Source: Alteromonadaceae bacterium
Lineage (GTDB): Bacteria > Pseudomonadota > Gammaproteobacteria > Enterobacterales > Alteromonadaceae
Assembly: GCA_014872785.1 (NCBI GenBank)
Contig: WKFJ01000019.1
Coordinates: forward strand, 51,824 to 115,823
Length of the DNA: 64,000 bases
Reading direction: 5' to 3'
In this document: piece after piece, positions 28,916-37,171 of the stretch
Layout of the letters: every line of letters starts with the position of its first letter
Numbering within the stretch: position 1 is the stretch's first letter
Notes under the pieces: generated by a model
Told to the model about the DNA's origin: nothing
What the model saw: the letters and a program-made list of their open reading frames with translations, nothing else
Databases searched by the model: none
Position numbers and translations under genes: made by a program

Positions 28916-30772
28916 TTAGTAACCGTTCTGAAAGGTATCGCCTTTTACGAACCCCGCCATAATAAACATGATTAACCAAATTATGATTGATATAAAAATC
29001 ATCGCTGGAATCACAACACCAAACACGGCAAAAACATATGGCAGTATCATAAGTGTTATGGCCGTGGAACTTTTCATTCCTGTTGACTTTAATCGTTTAT
29101 AATAAACCGCTTTTACCGCCCATACATTTAATAAAGAAACGATTCCGAAGCATAGGATTAGTAACCCTCCTCCTACGGCAGAGACTGATTCAACATCATC
29201 AACCACGCTTGCTAAACCCGCTGTCGTGAATGCTCCAAAAAGAAATAAGATCCCTGAAATGAGGGTGGGAACAACTATCAACACGCAAATACACAACCAA
29301 AATTCAAGTCTGTTAATGTTTCCTTTAAAAGAAAACATGTACTGCAGAGGAGTCATTGGAGCGATTTGCTGTGGTTCGTCCAATGGCTCAGGGATATCGT
29401 CATCAATAGAAATGGCATCTGGAGACTTTTGCGGCATTGATTCCAACGGATTATTGCTCATAACCTGCGTTTTCTGCCCGGACTCGATGTTGTCTAGACA
29501 CACCTTCAACTGGTTCGCTCGTGCTTCCTCAACAAACTGCAGCAATAATTCCTTAAGCGACATCTTTAGATCGGCAAACTGTATCGTGAGTGCCGCGGAG
29601 TAATCGAAAGTTACCGTGACGTCTCTTTCCAATTTATTTGTCGTTTCACCTTTTAAACCCGACTCAACAATCGCAGTACCATTAGTCGAGCGATCAGTCA
29701 CCGTTATTTCAATTTGATCGTCCGCCACGCACACCACTTCAAATTCAGCGTGTAACTTGGACATATAACTAGATTGATTCAACACCAACCTAGTTTCGTT
29801 CGCATTATTTGCAGGAATAGAACCAACGTTGAACTGATAACGCGGTACAGTACTGCCGGTATCTATCTCAATTCCTAGTTCTTGAATCACGGGTTGCAGG
29901 TCGGCCAGCCATTCCTTCGCAGACTGATATCGAGAAATTGGCATTAACTGAAATGCCTTGTCTAAGGATTTAAGAAACGTTTTGTTATAGGTGTCTTTAA
30001 ACCCTAAAAAGCTCTCTACTTTTTCTCCTTTAACCATACGACGCATTGCGCTGACCGGAATCTTGCCAAACAGCAAATAGTGAAATGTTGCGCCCACAGA
30101 GTAAATGTCTGAATAGAAGCCTTGTTTCTGTTGCTTTGACTCTTCAGCTGTCGACTGTTCAAGGCTTGCAAACCCAGGTGTGAAGGCTCTTCGTTCGATG
30201 TTATGGGTAACTGTGTCCACTTCAAAGCGCACCGCGCCAAAGTCTATTAGATAAGGATTGTCGAAGTCATCGACGAGTATATTTGACGGTTTAATATCTC
30301 GGTGAAGCTTATGGGCGCTGTGCAAGCCATCTACAGTAAGTAACAGCTCTACAAGCATCTTTACCATGAGAAGGTTGGCTTCAAAGCCCTTATTTACAAC
30401 TTTGTGTTTGAACCACTTATCTAGCGTTACACCTTCGACCTTCTCTTGCACTATGTAGAGTGTATTGTTCTCGGAAAAGGCATCTAGTATTTTTGGAATA
30501 TGTGGGACAGAGAGTTGGCTCAATGCGTGTAGCTCTTGCTGAAACCCCTCTTTGCAAATATTCCACTGGTCAGCGTATTTAGCATCACTTAGACGCACTT
30601 CATTGCCAACTCTGCAAACAATATCACTTGGAAACAATTCCTTCAGAAAATGTTCTTCGCCAGTTTGATTATGAATATCTTTTACAAAATAGGCGCAAGC
30701 AAAACCACCCGGATTAAGTACTCTGGTGATCATGTAATTATCAACAATTGTTCCTTTGGACAAATTTGCCAT
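28916..30772 (-). CDS. Ser/Thr kinase - FHA - DUF805 membrane protein
   Basis: 618 residues. Kinase domain about 12-290: the glycine loop is NPGGFA, Lys44 lies in FLKELF, HRD Asp159 and DFG Asp177 are present. It resembles the neighbouring kinase (both have a FP-x-D-I-C/V-CR segment after the Lys). An FHA domain (about 315-405) follows, with LNQSSYMSKLHAEFEV and DRSTNGTAIV, the phosphothreonine-binding loops. The C-terminus (about 470-612) is a DUF805-type membrane domain with four helices beginning MFSFKGNINRLEFWL. Kinase and reader in one chain suggest self-assembly after autophosphorylation (inference). 15 bp from the next gene. Confidence 0.9.
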   Translation of the reverse strand: MANLSKGTIVDNYMITRVLNPGGFACAYFVKDIHNQTGEEHFLKELFPSDIVCRVGNEVRLSDAKYADQWNICKEGFQQELHALSQLSVPHIPKILDAFSENNTLYIVQEKVEGVTLDKWFKHKVVNKGFEANLLMVKMLVELLLTVDGLHSAHKLHRDIKPSNILVDDFDNPYLIDFGAVRFEVDTVTHNIERRAFTPGFASLEQSTAEESKQQKQGFYSDIYSVGATFHYLLFGKIPVSAMRRMVKGEKVESFLGFKDTYNKTFLKSLDKAFQLMPISRYQSAKEWLADLQPVIQELGIEIDTGSTVPRYQFNVGSIPANNANETRLVLNQSSYMSKLHAEFEVVCVADDQIEITVTDRSTNGTAIVESGLKGETTNKLERDVTVTFDYSAALTIQFADLKMSLKELLLQFVEEARANQLKVCLDNIESGQKTQVMSNNPLESMPQKSPDAISIDDDIPEPLDEPQQIAPMTPLQYMFSFKGNINRLEFWLCICVLIVVPTLISGILFLFGAFTTAGLASVVDDVESVSAVGGGLLILCFGIVSLLNVWAVKAVYYKRLKSTGMKSSTAITLMILPYVFAVFGVVIPAMIFISIIIWLIMFIMAGFVKGDTFQNGY

Positions 30773-30789
30773 ATTAGCTTCCTAATCCC

Positions 30790-33324
30790 TTAACCATTAT
30801 TTCTCTTAATGCTTAGCGTAATCGGATCGTCTTCAGTTCCTTGATTCTCTGAGAAGCTAACATCGAGCAAGTTTTCTTCTCCAATTAGATAGAACTGATT
30901 TAGAAAATCGCGCCAACCGCTTTCCACATTGTCAGGAACTTGAACAAAGGCGGAGCTGACTGAGGTCAAATCCAGCTTGTATTTGAAGGTAATATTAGGT
31001 ACCGCTGCAACCTTTAAATCTACAGAATAAGTACGTTTCCCCTGCGCATTGATAAACACCAATGTTAAAGGTTTTTCACTGATGCCACTTATTCGAGCAA
31101 AAAGCGAAATGTTGTTATCACGAGGGCGTGAAAAAGACAGTTTAAAGGTAAGCTCTACCAACGCTATTTCAGCGAGTTTCTTAGCAACACTATCTTCGAG
31201 CGGTGTGCCTTTTACTTCCTCTAGAAAATCTCTCAATTCATTTGGGCTCGTAGAATCACTTATACCGTTATTCCAGCGTTTAAGAAGTCCTCGCTCTTTA
31301 AGCAACCGTCTAAGTAAAGGGTCAAACCTATCTTTCAGTTGTTCCCATATTTCTTGGTCTTCACTGTATTCCTTCTCAAAACTATCCAAACTATTAATCT
31401 GATTCTCAACATTAGTGGAATTTTCTATGTCAGTAAGCTTTGTCAGTGCATCGCTTACTTTCCAGTCTAGTATTTCTTGTCTTTTTTGTTGAGCTTGAGT
31501 CAGGTATTTGCCTTGAGAATAGTTATCGATGTATTCGTTATAAGCCCACAGCTTGTTCTCGTTCTGTGCTTTTTTCCACGCATTTTCATCGTCAGTTAAT
31601 GCTTTGACGAGTAGTTCGGCCTCTCCTGCGTGTTCACCATTTGAATATTCATTCAAGTACTTCTCATATGCCTCAATTGAATCTTCTTGCTGTGCTCTAC
31701 TCCATGCATCTTGCTCGCTGGCTAATCTTTGACGCTGTAATTCTTCTTCTTTAATGCGCTCTTGCTCTTCCTGCCATGCAGCTTTCAAAGCTCTTAGTGT
31801 TTGATCGTTAAATCCTAACGAAGCGCCAATGTTGTATTTAACAAGTTGCTGATTCCACAAATTTAGCTCTCCTTCTGATAGCTTCTCTGTGGCATCTTTA
31901 GGTTCACGTAAATCGGCATTATCTAGCCCAATCTCTTTTGTGAACTCAAGAAATGCGCGAACCAGTTCTCTCTGATTGTGCAAGCGAGACATCACCTCTT
32001 TAGCGTTCGCAACATGGTTTTGAATTTCAGCCAATGACTCATCTTTAAACTGGTTTATATACAGATTTAATGCCCTGACACTGTCTGATTGAATCGCTTC
32101 GTCTAGGGCTCTTTTAGAGGCTGCTATCGTCTCTTGTGTTGGATCCGCCTCTTCTGTATTACTGTCATCATCAGACGTGCCTATAGATGGTTCGGATTGG
32201 GTGCCCTGCATCGCGGCGGTTGATGCTGACGCATCATCGTCTCCAGTGGCTGTGGAATATTGTGTATCGCTTATTTCTTGTTGCGATGATTGTTGCTCTT
32301 CATCATCAGAGCCGCCGAATAAACCAAGATCAAGGGCGATAAATCCTATTACGGCTAACATCAAGATGATGGCACCTATCTCGATGACAGGAAGCCTCTT
32401 TTTTCCTGACTCTTCATCACCATGCGCTTTTAATGCACTGATAGACGCGATGGTGTTTGAAACAAAGCGCATAGCGCCCTGCTTCGCAGGAAACGCGGCA
32501 ATCGCGATAGCGGTAGTGTTATCTTGTTTGGGGTTATTGCGCATATCAACTCTTTTCATGAGTTGATCAACCGCATAATCTAATTTCTGCTCGGCTTTAT
32601 TAGAATCAAACTCTTCAAAGGCAATTGAATCAACAAGTTCGCTTTCTTGAAGTACTTCTAAACCATCAGAGGCGATGATATAAACATCTCCCTCTTCCAA
32701 GCGGTCGCTTTGCTGGTCTACAAGGGTAATATCGGTGCCAGAAACAGCACTCACAAGATGGTCGGGATTGTTTAGCCCACGGATATATTCAAGGGTTATG
32801 TTGGGATCATTCTGCCTTTGCGTTTCCCAAATACGTTCAGCTTGATGTCCCCAGCTATGTATTTGGTTTATACGTGAAATATTACGTCCACGAACCCGCC
32901 ATATTGGAGAGTCACCCACGCTTATATAGTCAATAGTACCTTTTTTAACGTCAACAAAAGACGCTATAACGGTACACCCCATTCCTTGTTTCGCTTTGTT
33001 TTTTTCAACATGGTCGGCGAGCTGCTTGTTAGCGTAACTCAATGAGGAACGCAATTGGTCAACGAAGTTCCCGTTTGGATTAAACTTCGACAGGAAATAC
33101 TTCGCAAAATTAGTCGTGACAAGGCTTGCCGCCTCATCACCATGCCCCATACCTCCCATTCCGTCAGCCATGATGAACAAATAGCTGCCAGATGGGAGAG
33201 CCTTATCTCCCACCTGATGCTCGTCATTGACGAAATGAGAAATGCTGCCTTCGACTATTCCGAAAAAGTCTTCTTGGTAGCTCCTAGCACCCTTAATCTG
33301 TGAAGCACTCCAAACGAGTTTCAT
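30790..33324 (-). CDS. Membrane-bound PP2C phosphatase with a long helical C-terminal part
   Basis: 844 residues. An N-terminal PP2C-type Ser/Thr phosphatase (about 1-260) carries the metal-binding motifs RSYQEDFF, MADGMGGMGHGDEA, VGDSPIWR, ASDGLE and QDNTTAIAI. A membrane helix lies near 310-332 (VIEIGAIILMLAVIGFIALDLGL), then an acidic Ser/Asp/Glu linker. Residues about 390-700 are helical, with a recurring unit (W..A...s..AY..YL..YS.G) near 540 and 580, and a beta-rich end (about 735-844). The phosphatase should face the cytoplasm and oppose the two kinases of the operon; the rest is predicted periplasmic. It parallels PppA of the type VI phosphorylation pathway but is far larger. Confidence 0.9.
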   Translation of the reverse strand: MKLVWSASQIKGARSYQEDFFGIVEGSISHFVNDEHQVGDKALPSGSYLFIMADGMGGMGHGDEAASLVTTNFAKYFLSKFNPNGNFVDQLRSSLSYANKQLADHVEKNKAKQGMGCTVIASFVDVKKGTIDYISVGDSPIWRVRGRNISRINQIHSWGHQAERIWETQRQNDPNITLEYIRGLNNPDHLVSAVSGTDITLVDQQSDRLEEGDVYIIASDGLEVLQESELVDSIAFEEFDSNKAEQKLDYAVDQLMKRVDMRNNPKQDNTTAIAIAAFPAKQGAMRFVSNTIASISALKAHGDEESGKKRLPVIEIGAIILMLAVIGFIALDLGLFGGSDDEEQQSSQQEISDTQYSTATGDDDASASTAAMQGTQSEPSIGTSDDDSNTEEADPTQETIAASKRALDEAIQSDSVRALNLYINQFKDESLAEIQNHVANAKEVMSRLHNQRELVRAFLEFTKEIGLDNADLREPKDATEKLSEGELNLWNQQLVKYNIGASLGFNDQTLRALKAAWQEEQERIKEEELQRQRLASEQDAWSRAQQEDSIEAYEKYLNEYSNGEHAGEAELLVKALTDDENAWKKAQNENKLWAYNEYIDNYSQGKYLTQAQQKRQEILDWKVSDALTKLTDIENSTNVENQINSLDSFEKEYSEDQEIWEQLKDRFDPLLRRLLKERGLLKRWNNGISDSTSPNELRDFLEEVKGTPLEDSVAKKLAEIALVELTFKLSFSRPRDNNISLFARISGISEKPLTLVFINAQGKRTYSVDLKVAAVPNITFKYKLDLTSVSSAFVQVPDNVESGWRDFLNQFYLIGEENLLDVSFSENQGTEDDPITLSIKRNNG

Positions 33325-33353
33325 TGCACAATTCCTTCAGTGTTTTTTTATTA

Positions 33354-34064
33354 CTATTTAAGTTCTTTCCAGCAAAAGTGTTGACCGCACAAAGGCACAA
33401 AAATGAGCACAGTCGTCAAATCATCACCAAACAGGATTTCATCACCGAGTTCTAAAATGTGATTCATACCCACGTGTAATGGCGCCATTTGCCCTTCTCT
33501 TCGGGTATACATATTGTTGGTTGCTTGGCCTCTGTATAACGAAAACTGCTTCATATTAGGATCGTAGTGCACCGTGGCAGCAGGTTTGTTACGAGAGATA
33601 GCAGGATCGTGCAGGTTCACATCGTATTCAGCACCACGACCTATCAGTTGTGGCCCATGTCGAAGTGGAAAACTCTCCCCTTTTTTCGGACCTTCAACAA
33701 CGACTAACCAACCTGTTGTTTCACCTTTAGGGTGCTTCTCATCTACGGCCTCTTCAACTTCTGATGCCACCTGTCCACCACCAACGAAAACAGTTGCACC
33801 ATCGCCACCCTCATCTTCATCAAAATCATCCTCTAGTGGTAAGGATGTATCGAATAATGAACCACCGGAGGGAGAAGGCTCTGGCGTGGGTTGTTGCATT
33901 GTGCGCCCGTCGAAACCGTCTAGCTGTTTAGTCGCATCGACACTGGGCTTAAGTTGCCCTGTTTTCACGTCATCCATATTGTCGTTTGTCAACATGACTG
34001 TTCTGTCTGAATCTTGAACAGTGCCTGCTTTTTTGTCTGTTTTTGAGTTCCTGAAGAAGGCCAT
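33354..34064 (-). CDS. Soluble FHA domain protein
   Basis: 236 residues, no signal peptide or membrane helix. The first 110 residues are disordered with two TVMLTND/TVFVGG-like Thr-containing patches, likely phosphorylation sites. The FHA domain (about 115-225) shows GRGAEYDVNLHDPAISR and LELGDEILFGD. The usual S-x2-H of the binding loop is replaced (ISRNKPAATVHYD), so the loop may read a different ligand. A TxxF/TxxV-rich N-tail plus FHA is reminiscent of GarA/Fha1-type adaptors. Followed 29 bp later by the PP2C gene. Confidence 0.85.
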   Translation of the reverse strand: MAFFRNSKTDKKAGTVQDSDRTVMLTNDNMDDVKTGQLKPSVDATKQLDGFDGRTMQQPTPEPSPSGGSLFDTSLPLEDDFDEDEGGDGATVFVGGGQVASEVEEAVDEKHPKGETTGWLVVVEGPKKGESFPLRHGPQLIGRGAEYDVNLHDPAISRNKPAATVHYDPNMKQFSLYRGQATNNMYTRREGQMAPLHVGMNHILELGDEILFGDDLTTVLIFVPLCGQHFCWKELK

Positions 34065-34078
34065 ACTTTTCTCCCAAT

Positions 34079-36274
34079 TTAATTTTTAGCGTATATTTCA
34101 AATCTAAAGGTGGTATTACCCATCCTCAATAAATTGCCCGTTTGCAACTTAGTCTCTTGCGAAATCCTGCGTTGATTAACATAAACACCGTTAAGTGATT
34201 GCAAATCAGATACAAAGAATTCCCCGTCTTTAAAACTAATAACTGCGTGTACTTTAGACATGGCGTTATCGTGCACTTGCACAGTGCTCTCTTCACCTCT
34301 GCCGACATAGGTTTGTTTAAATTTAACTAAGAACTCGACAGATTCATTGTCACCATCAGCCTTTGCGTAAAGGTAGACTTGTCCAAGGCTAGCAGGGACT
34401 TTCTTCATTTGATAACGAACAAAGAACCCAATAATCACCGCGATGAGCGCGATAGCTCCAAAGATTATTTTGTTGATAAAGGCCTGCTTTACCTGGACAC
34501 AGAATTCATGGTCGCCTTCCATCTCACAATGCAACGCAGCCCATTCGCTACAGCTCGGATTGTCTGGAGAATCAAGGCAACTGTCTAAAAGTCTATAGGC
34601 GCAAGATGATGTTTCCGGCGCTTCTTCGCAAAGTTGGAAATTAATATTATCGCAACGCTGTTCAGACTGATTTTGCCAGCAAAAATTATCCAACAGTGCA
34701 TCGCATTTGGATGGTGTGCTATCCACAAAACACTGTTCGACTAGACGTGAATTACAGCCTTCGGCGTCAGGATTTGCGTCACAGTTGGCGAGTAAAATTT
34801 CTTCGCATCCGTTTAGATGACTAAACTTGGTGCATTGCTCTAGAAGGATATCGTTGCAACCACCGAGTGTCGGTATAGCTTGGCATTCATCGAATAATCG
34901 TTGATTACAGCCGGTTTTTTCAGGATTAGACCAACAGGACTCAGTCAATATATCTGAACAGCCTGGAACGCCAGGATTGTCAGAGCAATAGTGGCTTACC
35001 CAGGCGTTACATTCCGGATCTTTGGTATTGAAATCACAATAGTCAAATAATTCCCTATCACATCCTGGCGCACCCGGGTCAACCTTACATTCCTTTATTA
35101 ATATCTCTGCGCAATCCAAACTAGGATCGTTAGGATTATTTTCACAGTAATTAAGCACTCGACTTGGGCACTTATAGCGATTGTCGTTCGGGTTTAACTT
35201 GCAATAGTTTTCTAGAATTTGACGACACTCTGGAGCTCTAGGATCTAAGTCACAGTATTCCAATACCGTTTGCTGACAAAAACCAAGGCTAGGGCTAACT
35301 TTACATTGTTCGAATTGATCTCGTAGACAGTCTGTTGAACGCGGATCTAGCTCACATGCAGTTAATGGTTCTGGACAGGTTGGTAGGTCAACGAGACGTT
35401 CTAAAGAATTCCCTTCGGAATCAGCGATCAGTACAGCTGCAGCATCACAAAGCTGCTCTATATCAATACTCAATTGGATTTGATTAACTGAATAGTCTGT
35501 AAGGTCGGCGGCAATAGTTTTGGCATTAGTCGGTTTAAGTTCCGACGTAATCAATAACGGAACATCTAAACCCAAGCTTTTATATTGTGACAGAGAAACT
35601 GAGTTTTCATCTTTTTTGAACGGAACAACAATTAGCCTAATATTTTCCGATAACCCGGCCATCAAAACATCAGTAACGGCTCGCTGTTGTGAGCTGGTTA
35701 ACTTTCGTGAGGTTACCCAATAGAGAATACCTCGATTGGTTTGCTCATCAACCAATAGCCCCTTTATTCGAATAAGTACGTCATTTAAAGCATCAGCAAT
35801 GTTTGCTTTATCTGATTCAAGGTCAACATCATCCAACAAGGTTGCTAAGGCTGGTTTCGCAGGCCTTGCCCGATACCCCTTGACATATTCCAGACTCTCA
35901 TTTGCATTCATGAGTATTATGGATGACGAATCTGTTGAGATACCACTTATAAGCGTTGATAACGCATCTTCAAAAGCATTCTCTTCTTTTCTATCAGGAT
36001 CTTCAGAGTCCAATAACCACATTTCGACCAAATCGTTTTTGTTCACTGGCGAAGATTCGAAGAAATGACTAGAACTGTCCAAGTAAACTTGGTCGATTTC
36101 TATTTGCTGAGTGGAATTAAACCAAATCTCACATTCAACCCTTTGACTGATCGAAGAATAAGCACAGGGTTTTGTAATGAAGTTGCTAATGTCGCTAACA
36201 TTCGCTGACAACGAGACACTGAAGAACATGCCTATTGCCAAACAAAACGTCGAATATAGTTTACGATTCATCAA
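34079..36274 (-). CDS. Membrane protein with 17-residue Cys repeats outside and FHA inside
   Basis: 731 residues. Signal peptide (1-24), then a domain of about 270 residues that may be a degenerate von Willebrand A fold (VEMWLLDSEDPD, GILYWVTSRKL, IRLIVVPF). From about 301 to 595 there are some sixteen tandem 17-residue units of the form x2-N-P-x4-C-x3-L-x4-C, each with two cysteines, for example DLDPRAPECRQILENYC and KVDPGAPGCDRELFDYC. A single membrane helix (about 598-618) leads to a cytoplasmic FHA domain (about 636-731: VGRGEESTVQVHDNAMSKVHA, LNGVYVN). The repeat would be a disulfide-rich periplasmic rod. I do not know this repeat family. Start ATG has AATTGGGAGTTATTG upstream. Confidence 0.85.
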   Translation of the reverse strand: MMNRKLYSTFCLAIGMFFSVSLSANVSDISNFITKPCAYSSISQRVECEIWFNSTQQIEIDQVYLDSSSHFFESSPVNKNDLVEMWLLDSEDPDRKEENAFEDALSTLISGISTDSSSIILMNANESLEYVKGYRARPAKPALATLLDDVDLESDKANIADALNDVLIRIKGLLVDEQTNRGILYWVTSRKLTSSQQRAVTDVLMAGLSENIRLIVVPFKKDENSVSLSQYKSLGLDVPLLITSELKPTNAKTIAADLTDYSVNQIQLSIDIEQLCDAAAVLIADSEGNSLERLVDLPTCPEPLTACELDPRSTDCLRDQFEQCKVSPSLGFCQQTVLEYCDLDPRAPECRQILENYCKLNPNDNRYKCPSRVLNYCENNPNDPSLDCAEILIKECKVDPGAPGCDRELFDYCDFNTKDPECNAWVSHYCSDNPGVPGCSDILTESCWSNPEKTGCNQRLFDECQAIPTLGGCNDILLEQCTKFSHLNGCEEILLANCDANPDAEGCNSRLVEQCFVDSTPSKCDALLDNFCWQNQSEQRCDNINFQLCEEAPETSSCAYRLLDSCLDSPDNPSCSEWAALHCEMEGDHEFCVQVKQAFINKIIFGAIALIAVIIGFFVRYQMKKVPASLGQVYLYAKADGDNESVEFLVKFKQTYVGRGEESTVQVHDNAMSKVHAVISFKDGEFFVSDLQSLNGVYVNQRRISQETKLQTGNLLRMGNTTFRFEIYAKN

Positions 36275-36284
36275 TAACTCCCAA

Positions 36285-37151
36285 TTAAAAATCGACTTTT
36301 TTCTTTAACTTATTAAGCAAAGACTCAGAATAGGCGACCCGAAAACCCACGTCGTCGCGCCTTTCAGTTCGCTTAACAAAACTGCGATGGAACACGCTTA
36401 CTGATTCTATTCCGTCTTTGTAACTGCCGCCTCTTACCACCGACGTTTCACAGTCTCCGCTTTCCCAAGCGCTGCCATCCTCGGGCGCTCCCTCATAATT
36501 CTTATTCCAACAGTCTGCTGTGATCTCAGATGCGTTTCCTATCACCCCAAACAGTCCAAACGCATTAGGAAGGTATGTTTTAACTTCAGCCAATTCAGTG
36601 TAGTTATCATCACAATCAAATGCCGTACTCCTAACTGAATATTCATCTTTGCTCGCCGCATCCAAAACATTGGCAAACTGGCAAACAGACCGTTCACTTG
36701 CAGTAGAACCATAGACAAACTCGTTACCCGCCCTTGCGACATACTCCCACTCTGATTCACTTGGAAGTCTGTAACTTTTTCCATCTTGGTCTGACAGCCA
36801 AGACAAATACTTTTCTACTTGTTCAAAACTAAGACCGGTAACGGGAAAATAGTCACTCGAGTTTGATGCCGTACTAATGCGTTCGCATGCTCTTTGCTTC
36901 ACACACTCTGAATATTGTTTAAATGTCACTTCCGTTTCACTGATAAAAAACTCATCAACTTTTACATTGCGCGGAGGCGTCGCCAATTCGTTGCGTAAAC
37001 TCAAATCTCCCTGAACCATATGCCCTGACGGAATGTAGACCATTCTGGGCACTGAGATGCCACTGTTTTTAGCGGTGCTTCCACAACCGCTAAGTATCAA
37101 AGCGAACCAAGTAAATACACATGATAGTTTTATAATTGTTTTAAAATTCAA
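36285..37151 (-). CDS. FGE/SUMF1-like lipoprotein (TagR-like)
   Basis: 288 residues with a lipoprotein signal (LILSGC, lipid on Cys23). The mature protein is a formylglycine-generating-enzyme-like domain (about 35-280): MVYIPSGHMVQGD, FFISETEVTFKQY, GLSFEQVEKYLSWLS, RLPSESEWEYVARAG, GLFGVIGNASEIT, VRGGSYKDGIESVSVFHR, DDVGFRVAY. The two active-site cysteines of true FGE are missing, as in the kinase-linked copy, which suggests a binding role. By analogy with TagR it could tune a kinase from the periplasm (inference). It has 10 bp to the next gene. Confidence 0.88.
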   Translation of the reverse strand: MNFKTIIKLSCVFTWFALILSGCGSTAKNSGISVPRMVYIPSGHMVQGDLSLRNELATPPRNVKVDEFFISETEVTFKQYSECVKQRACERISTASNSSDYFPVTGLSFEQVEKYLSWLSDQDGKSYRLPSESEWEYVARAGNEFVYGSTASERSVCQFANVLDAASKDEYSVRSTAFDCDDNYTELAEVKTYLPNAFGLFGVIGNASEITADCWNKNYEGAPEDGSAWESGDCETSVVRGGSYKDGIESVSVFHRSFVKRTERRDDVGFRVAYSESLLNKLKKKVDF

Positions 37152-37171
37152 TGATTAACCCCTTATTCAAT

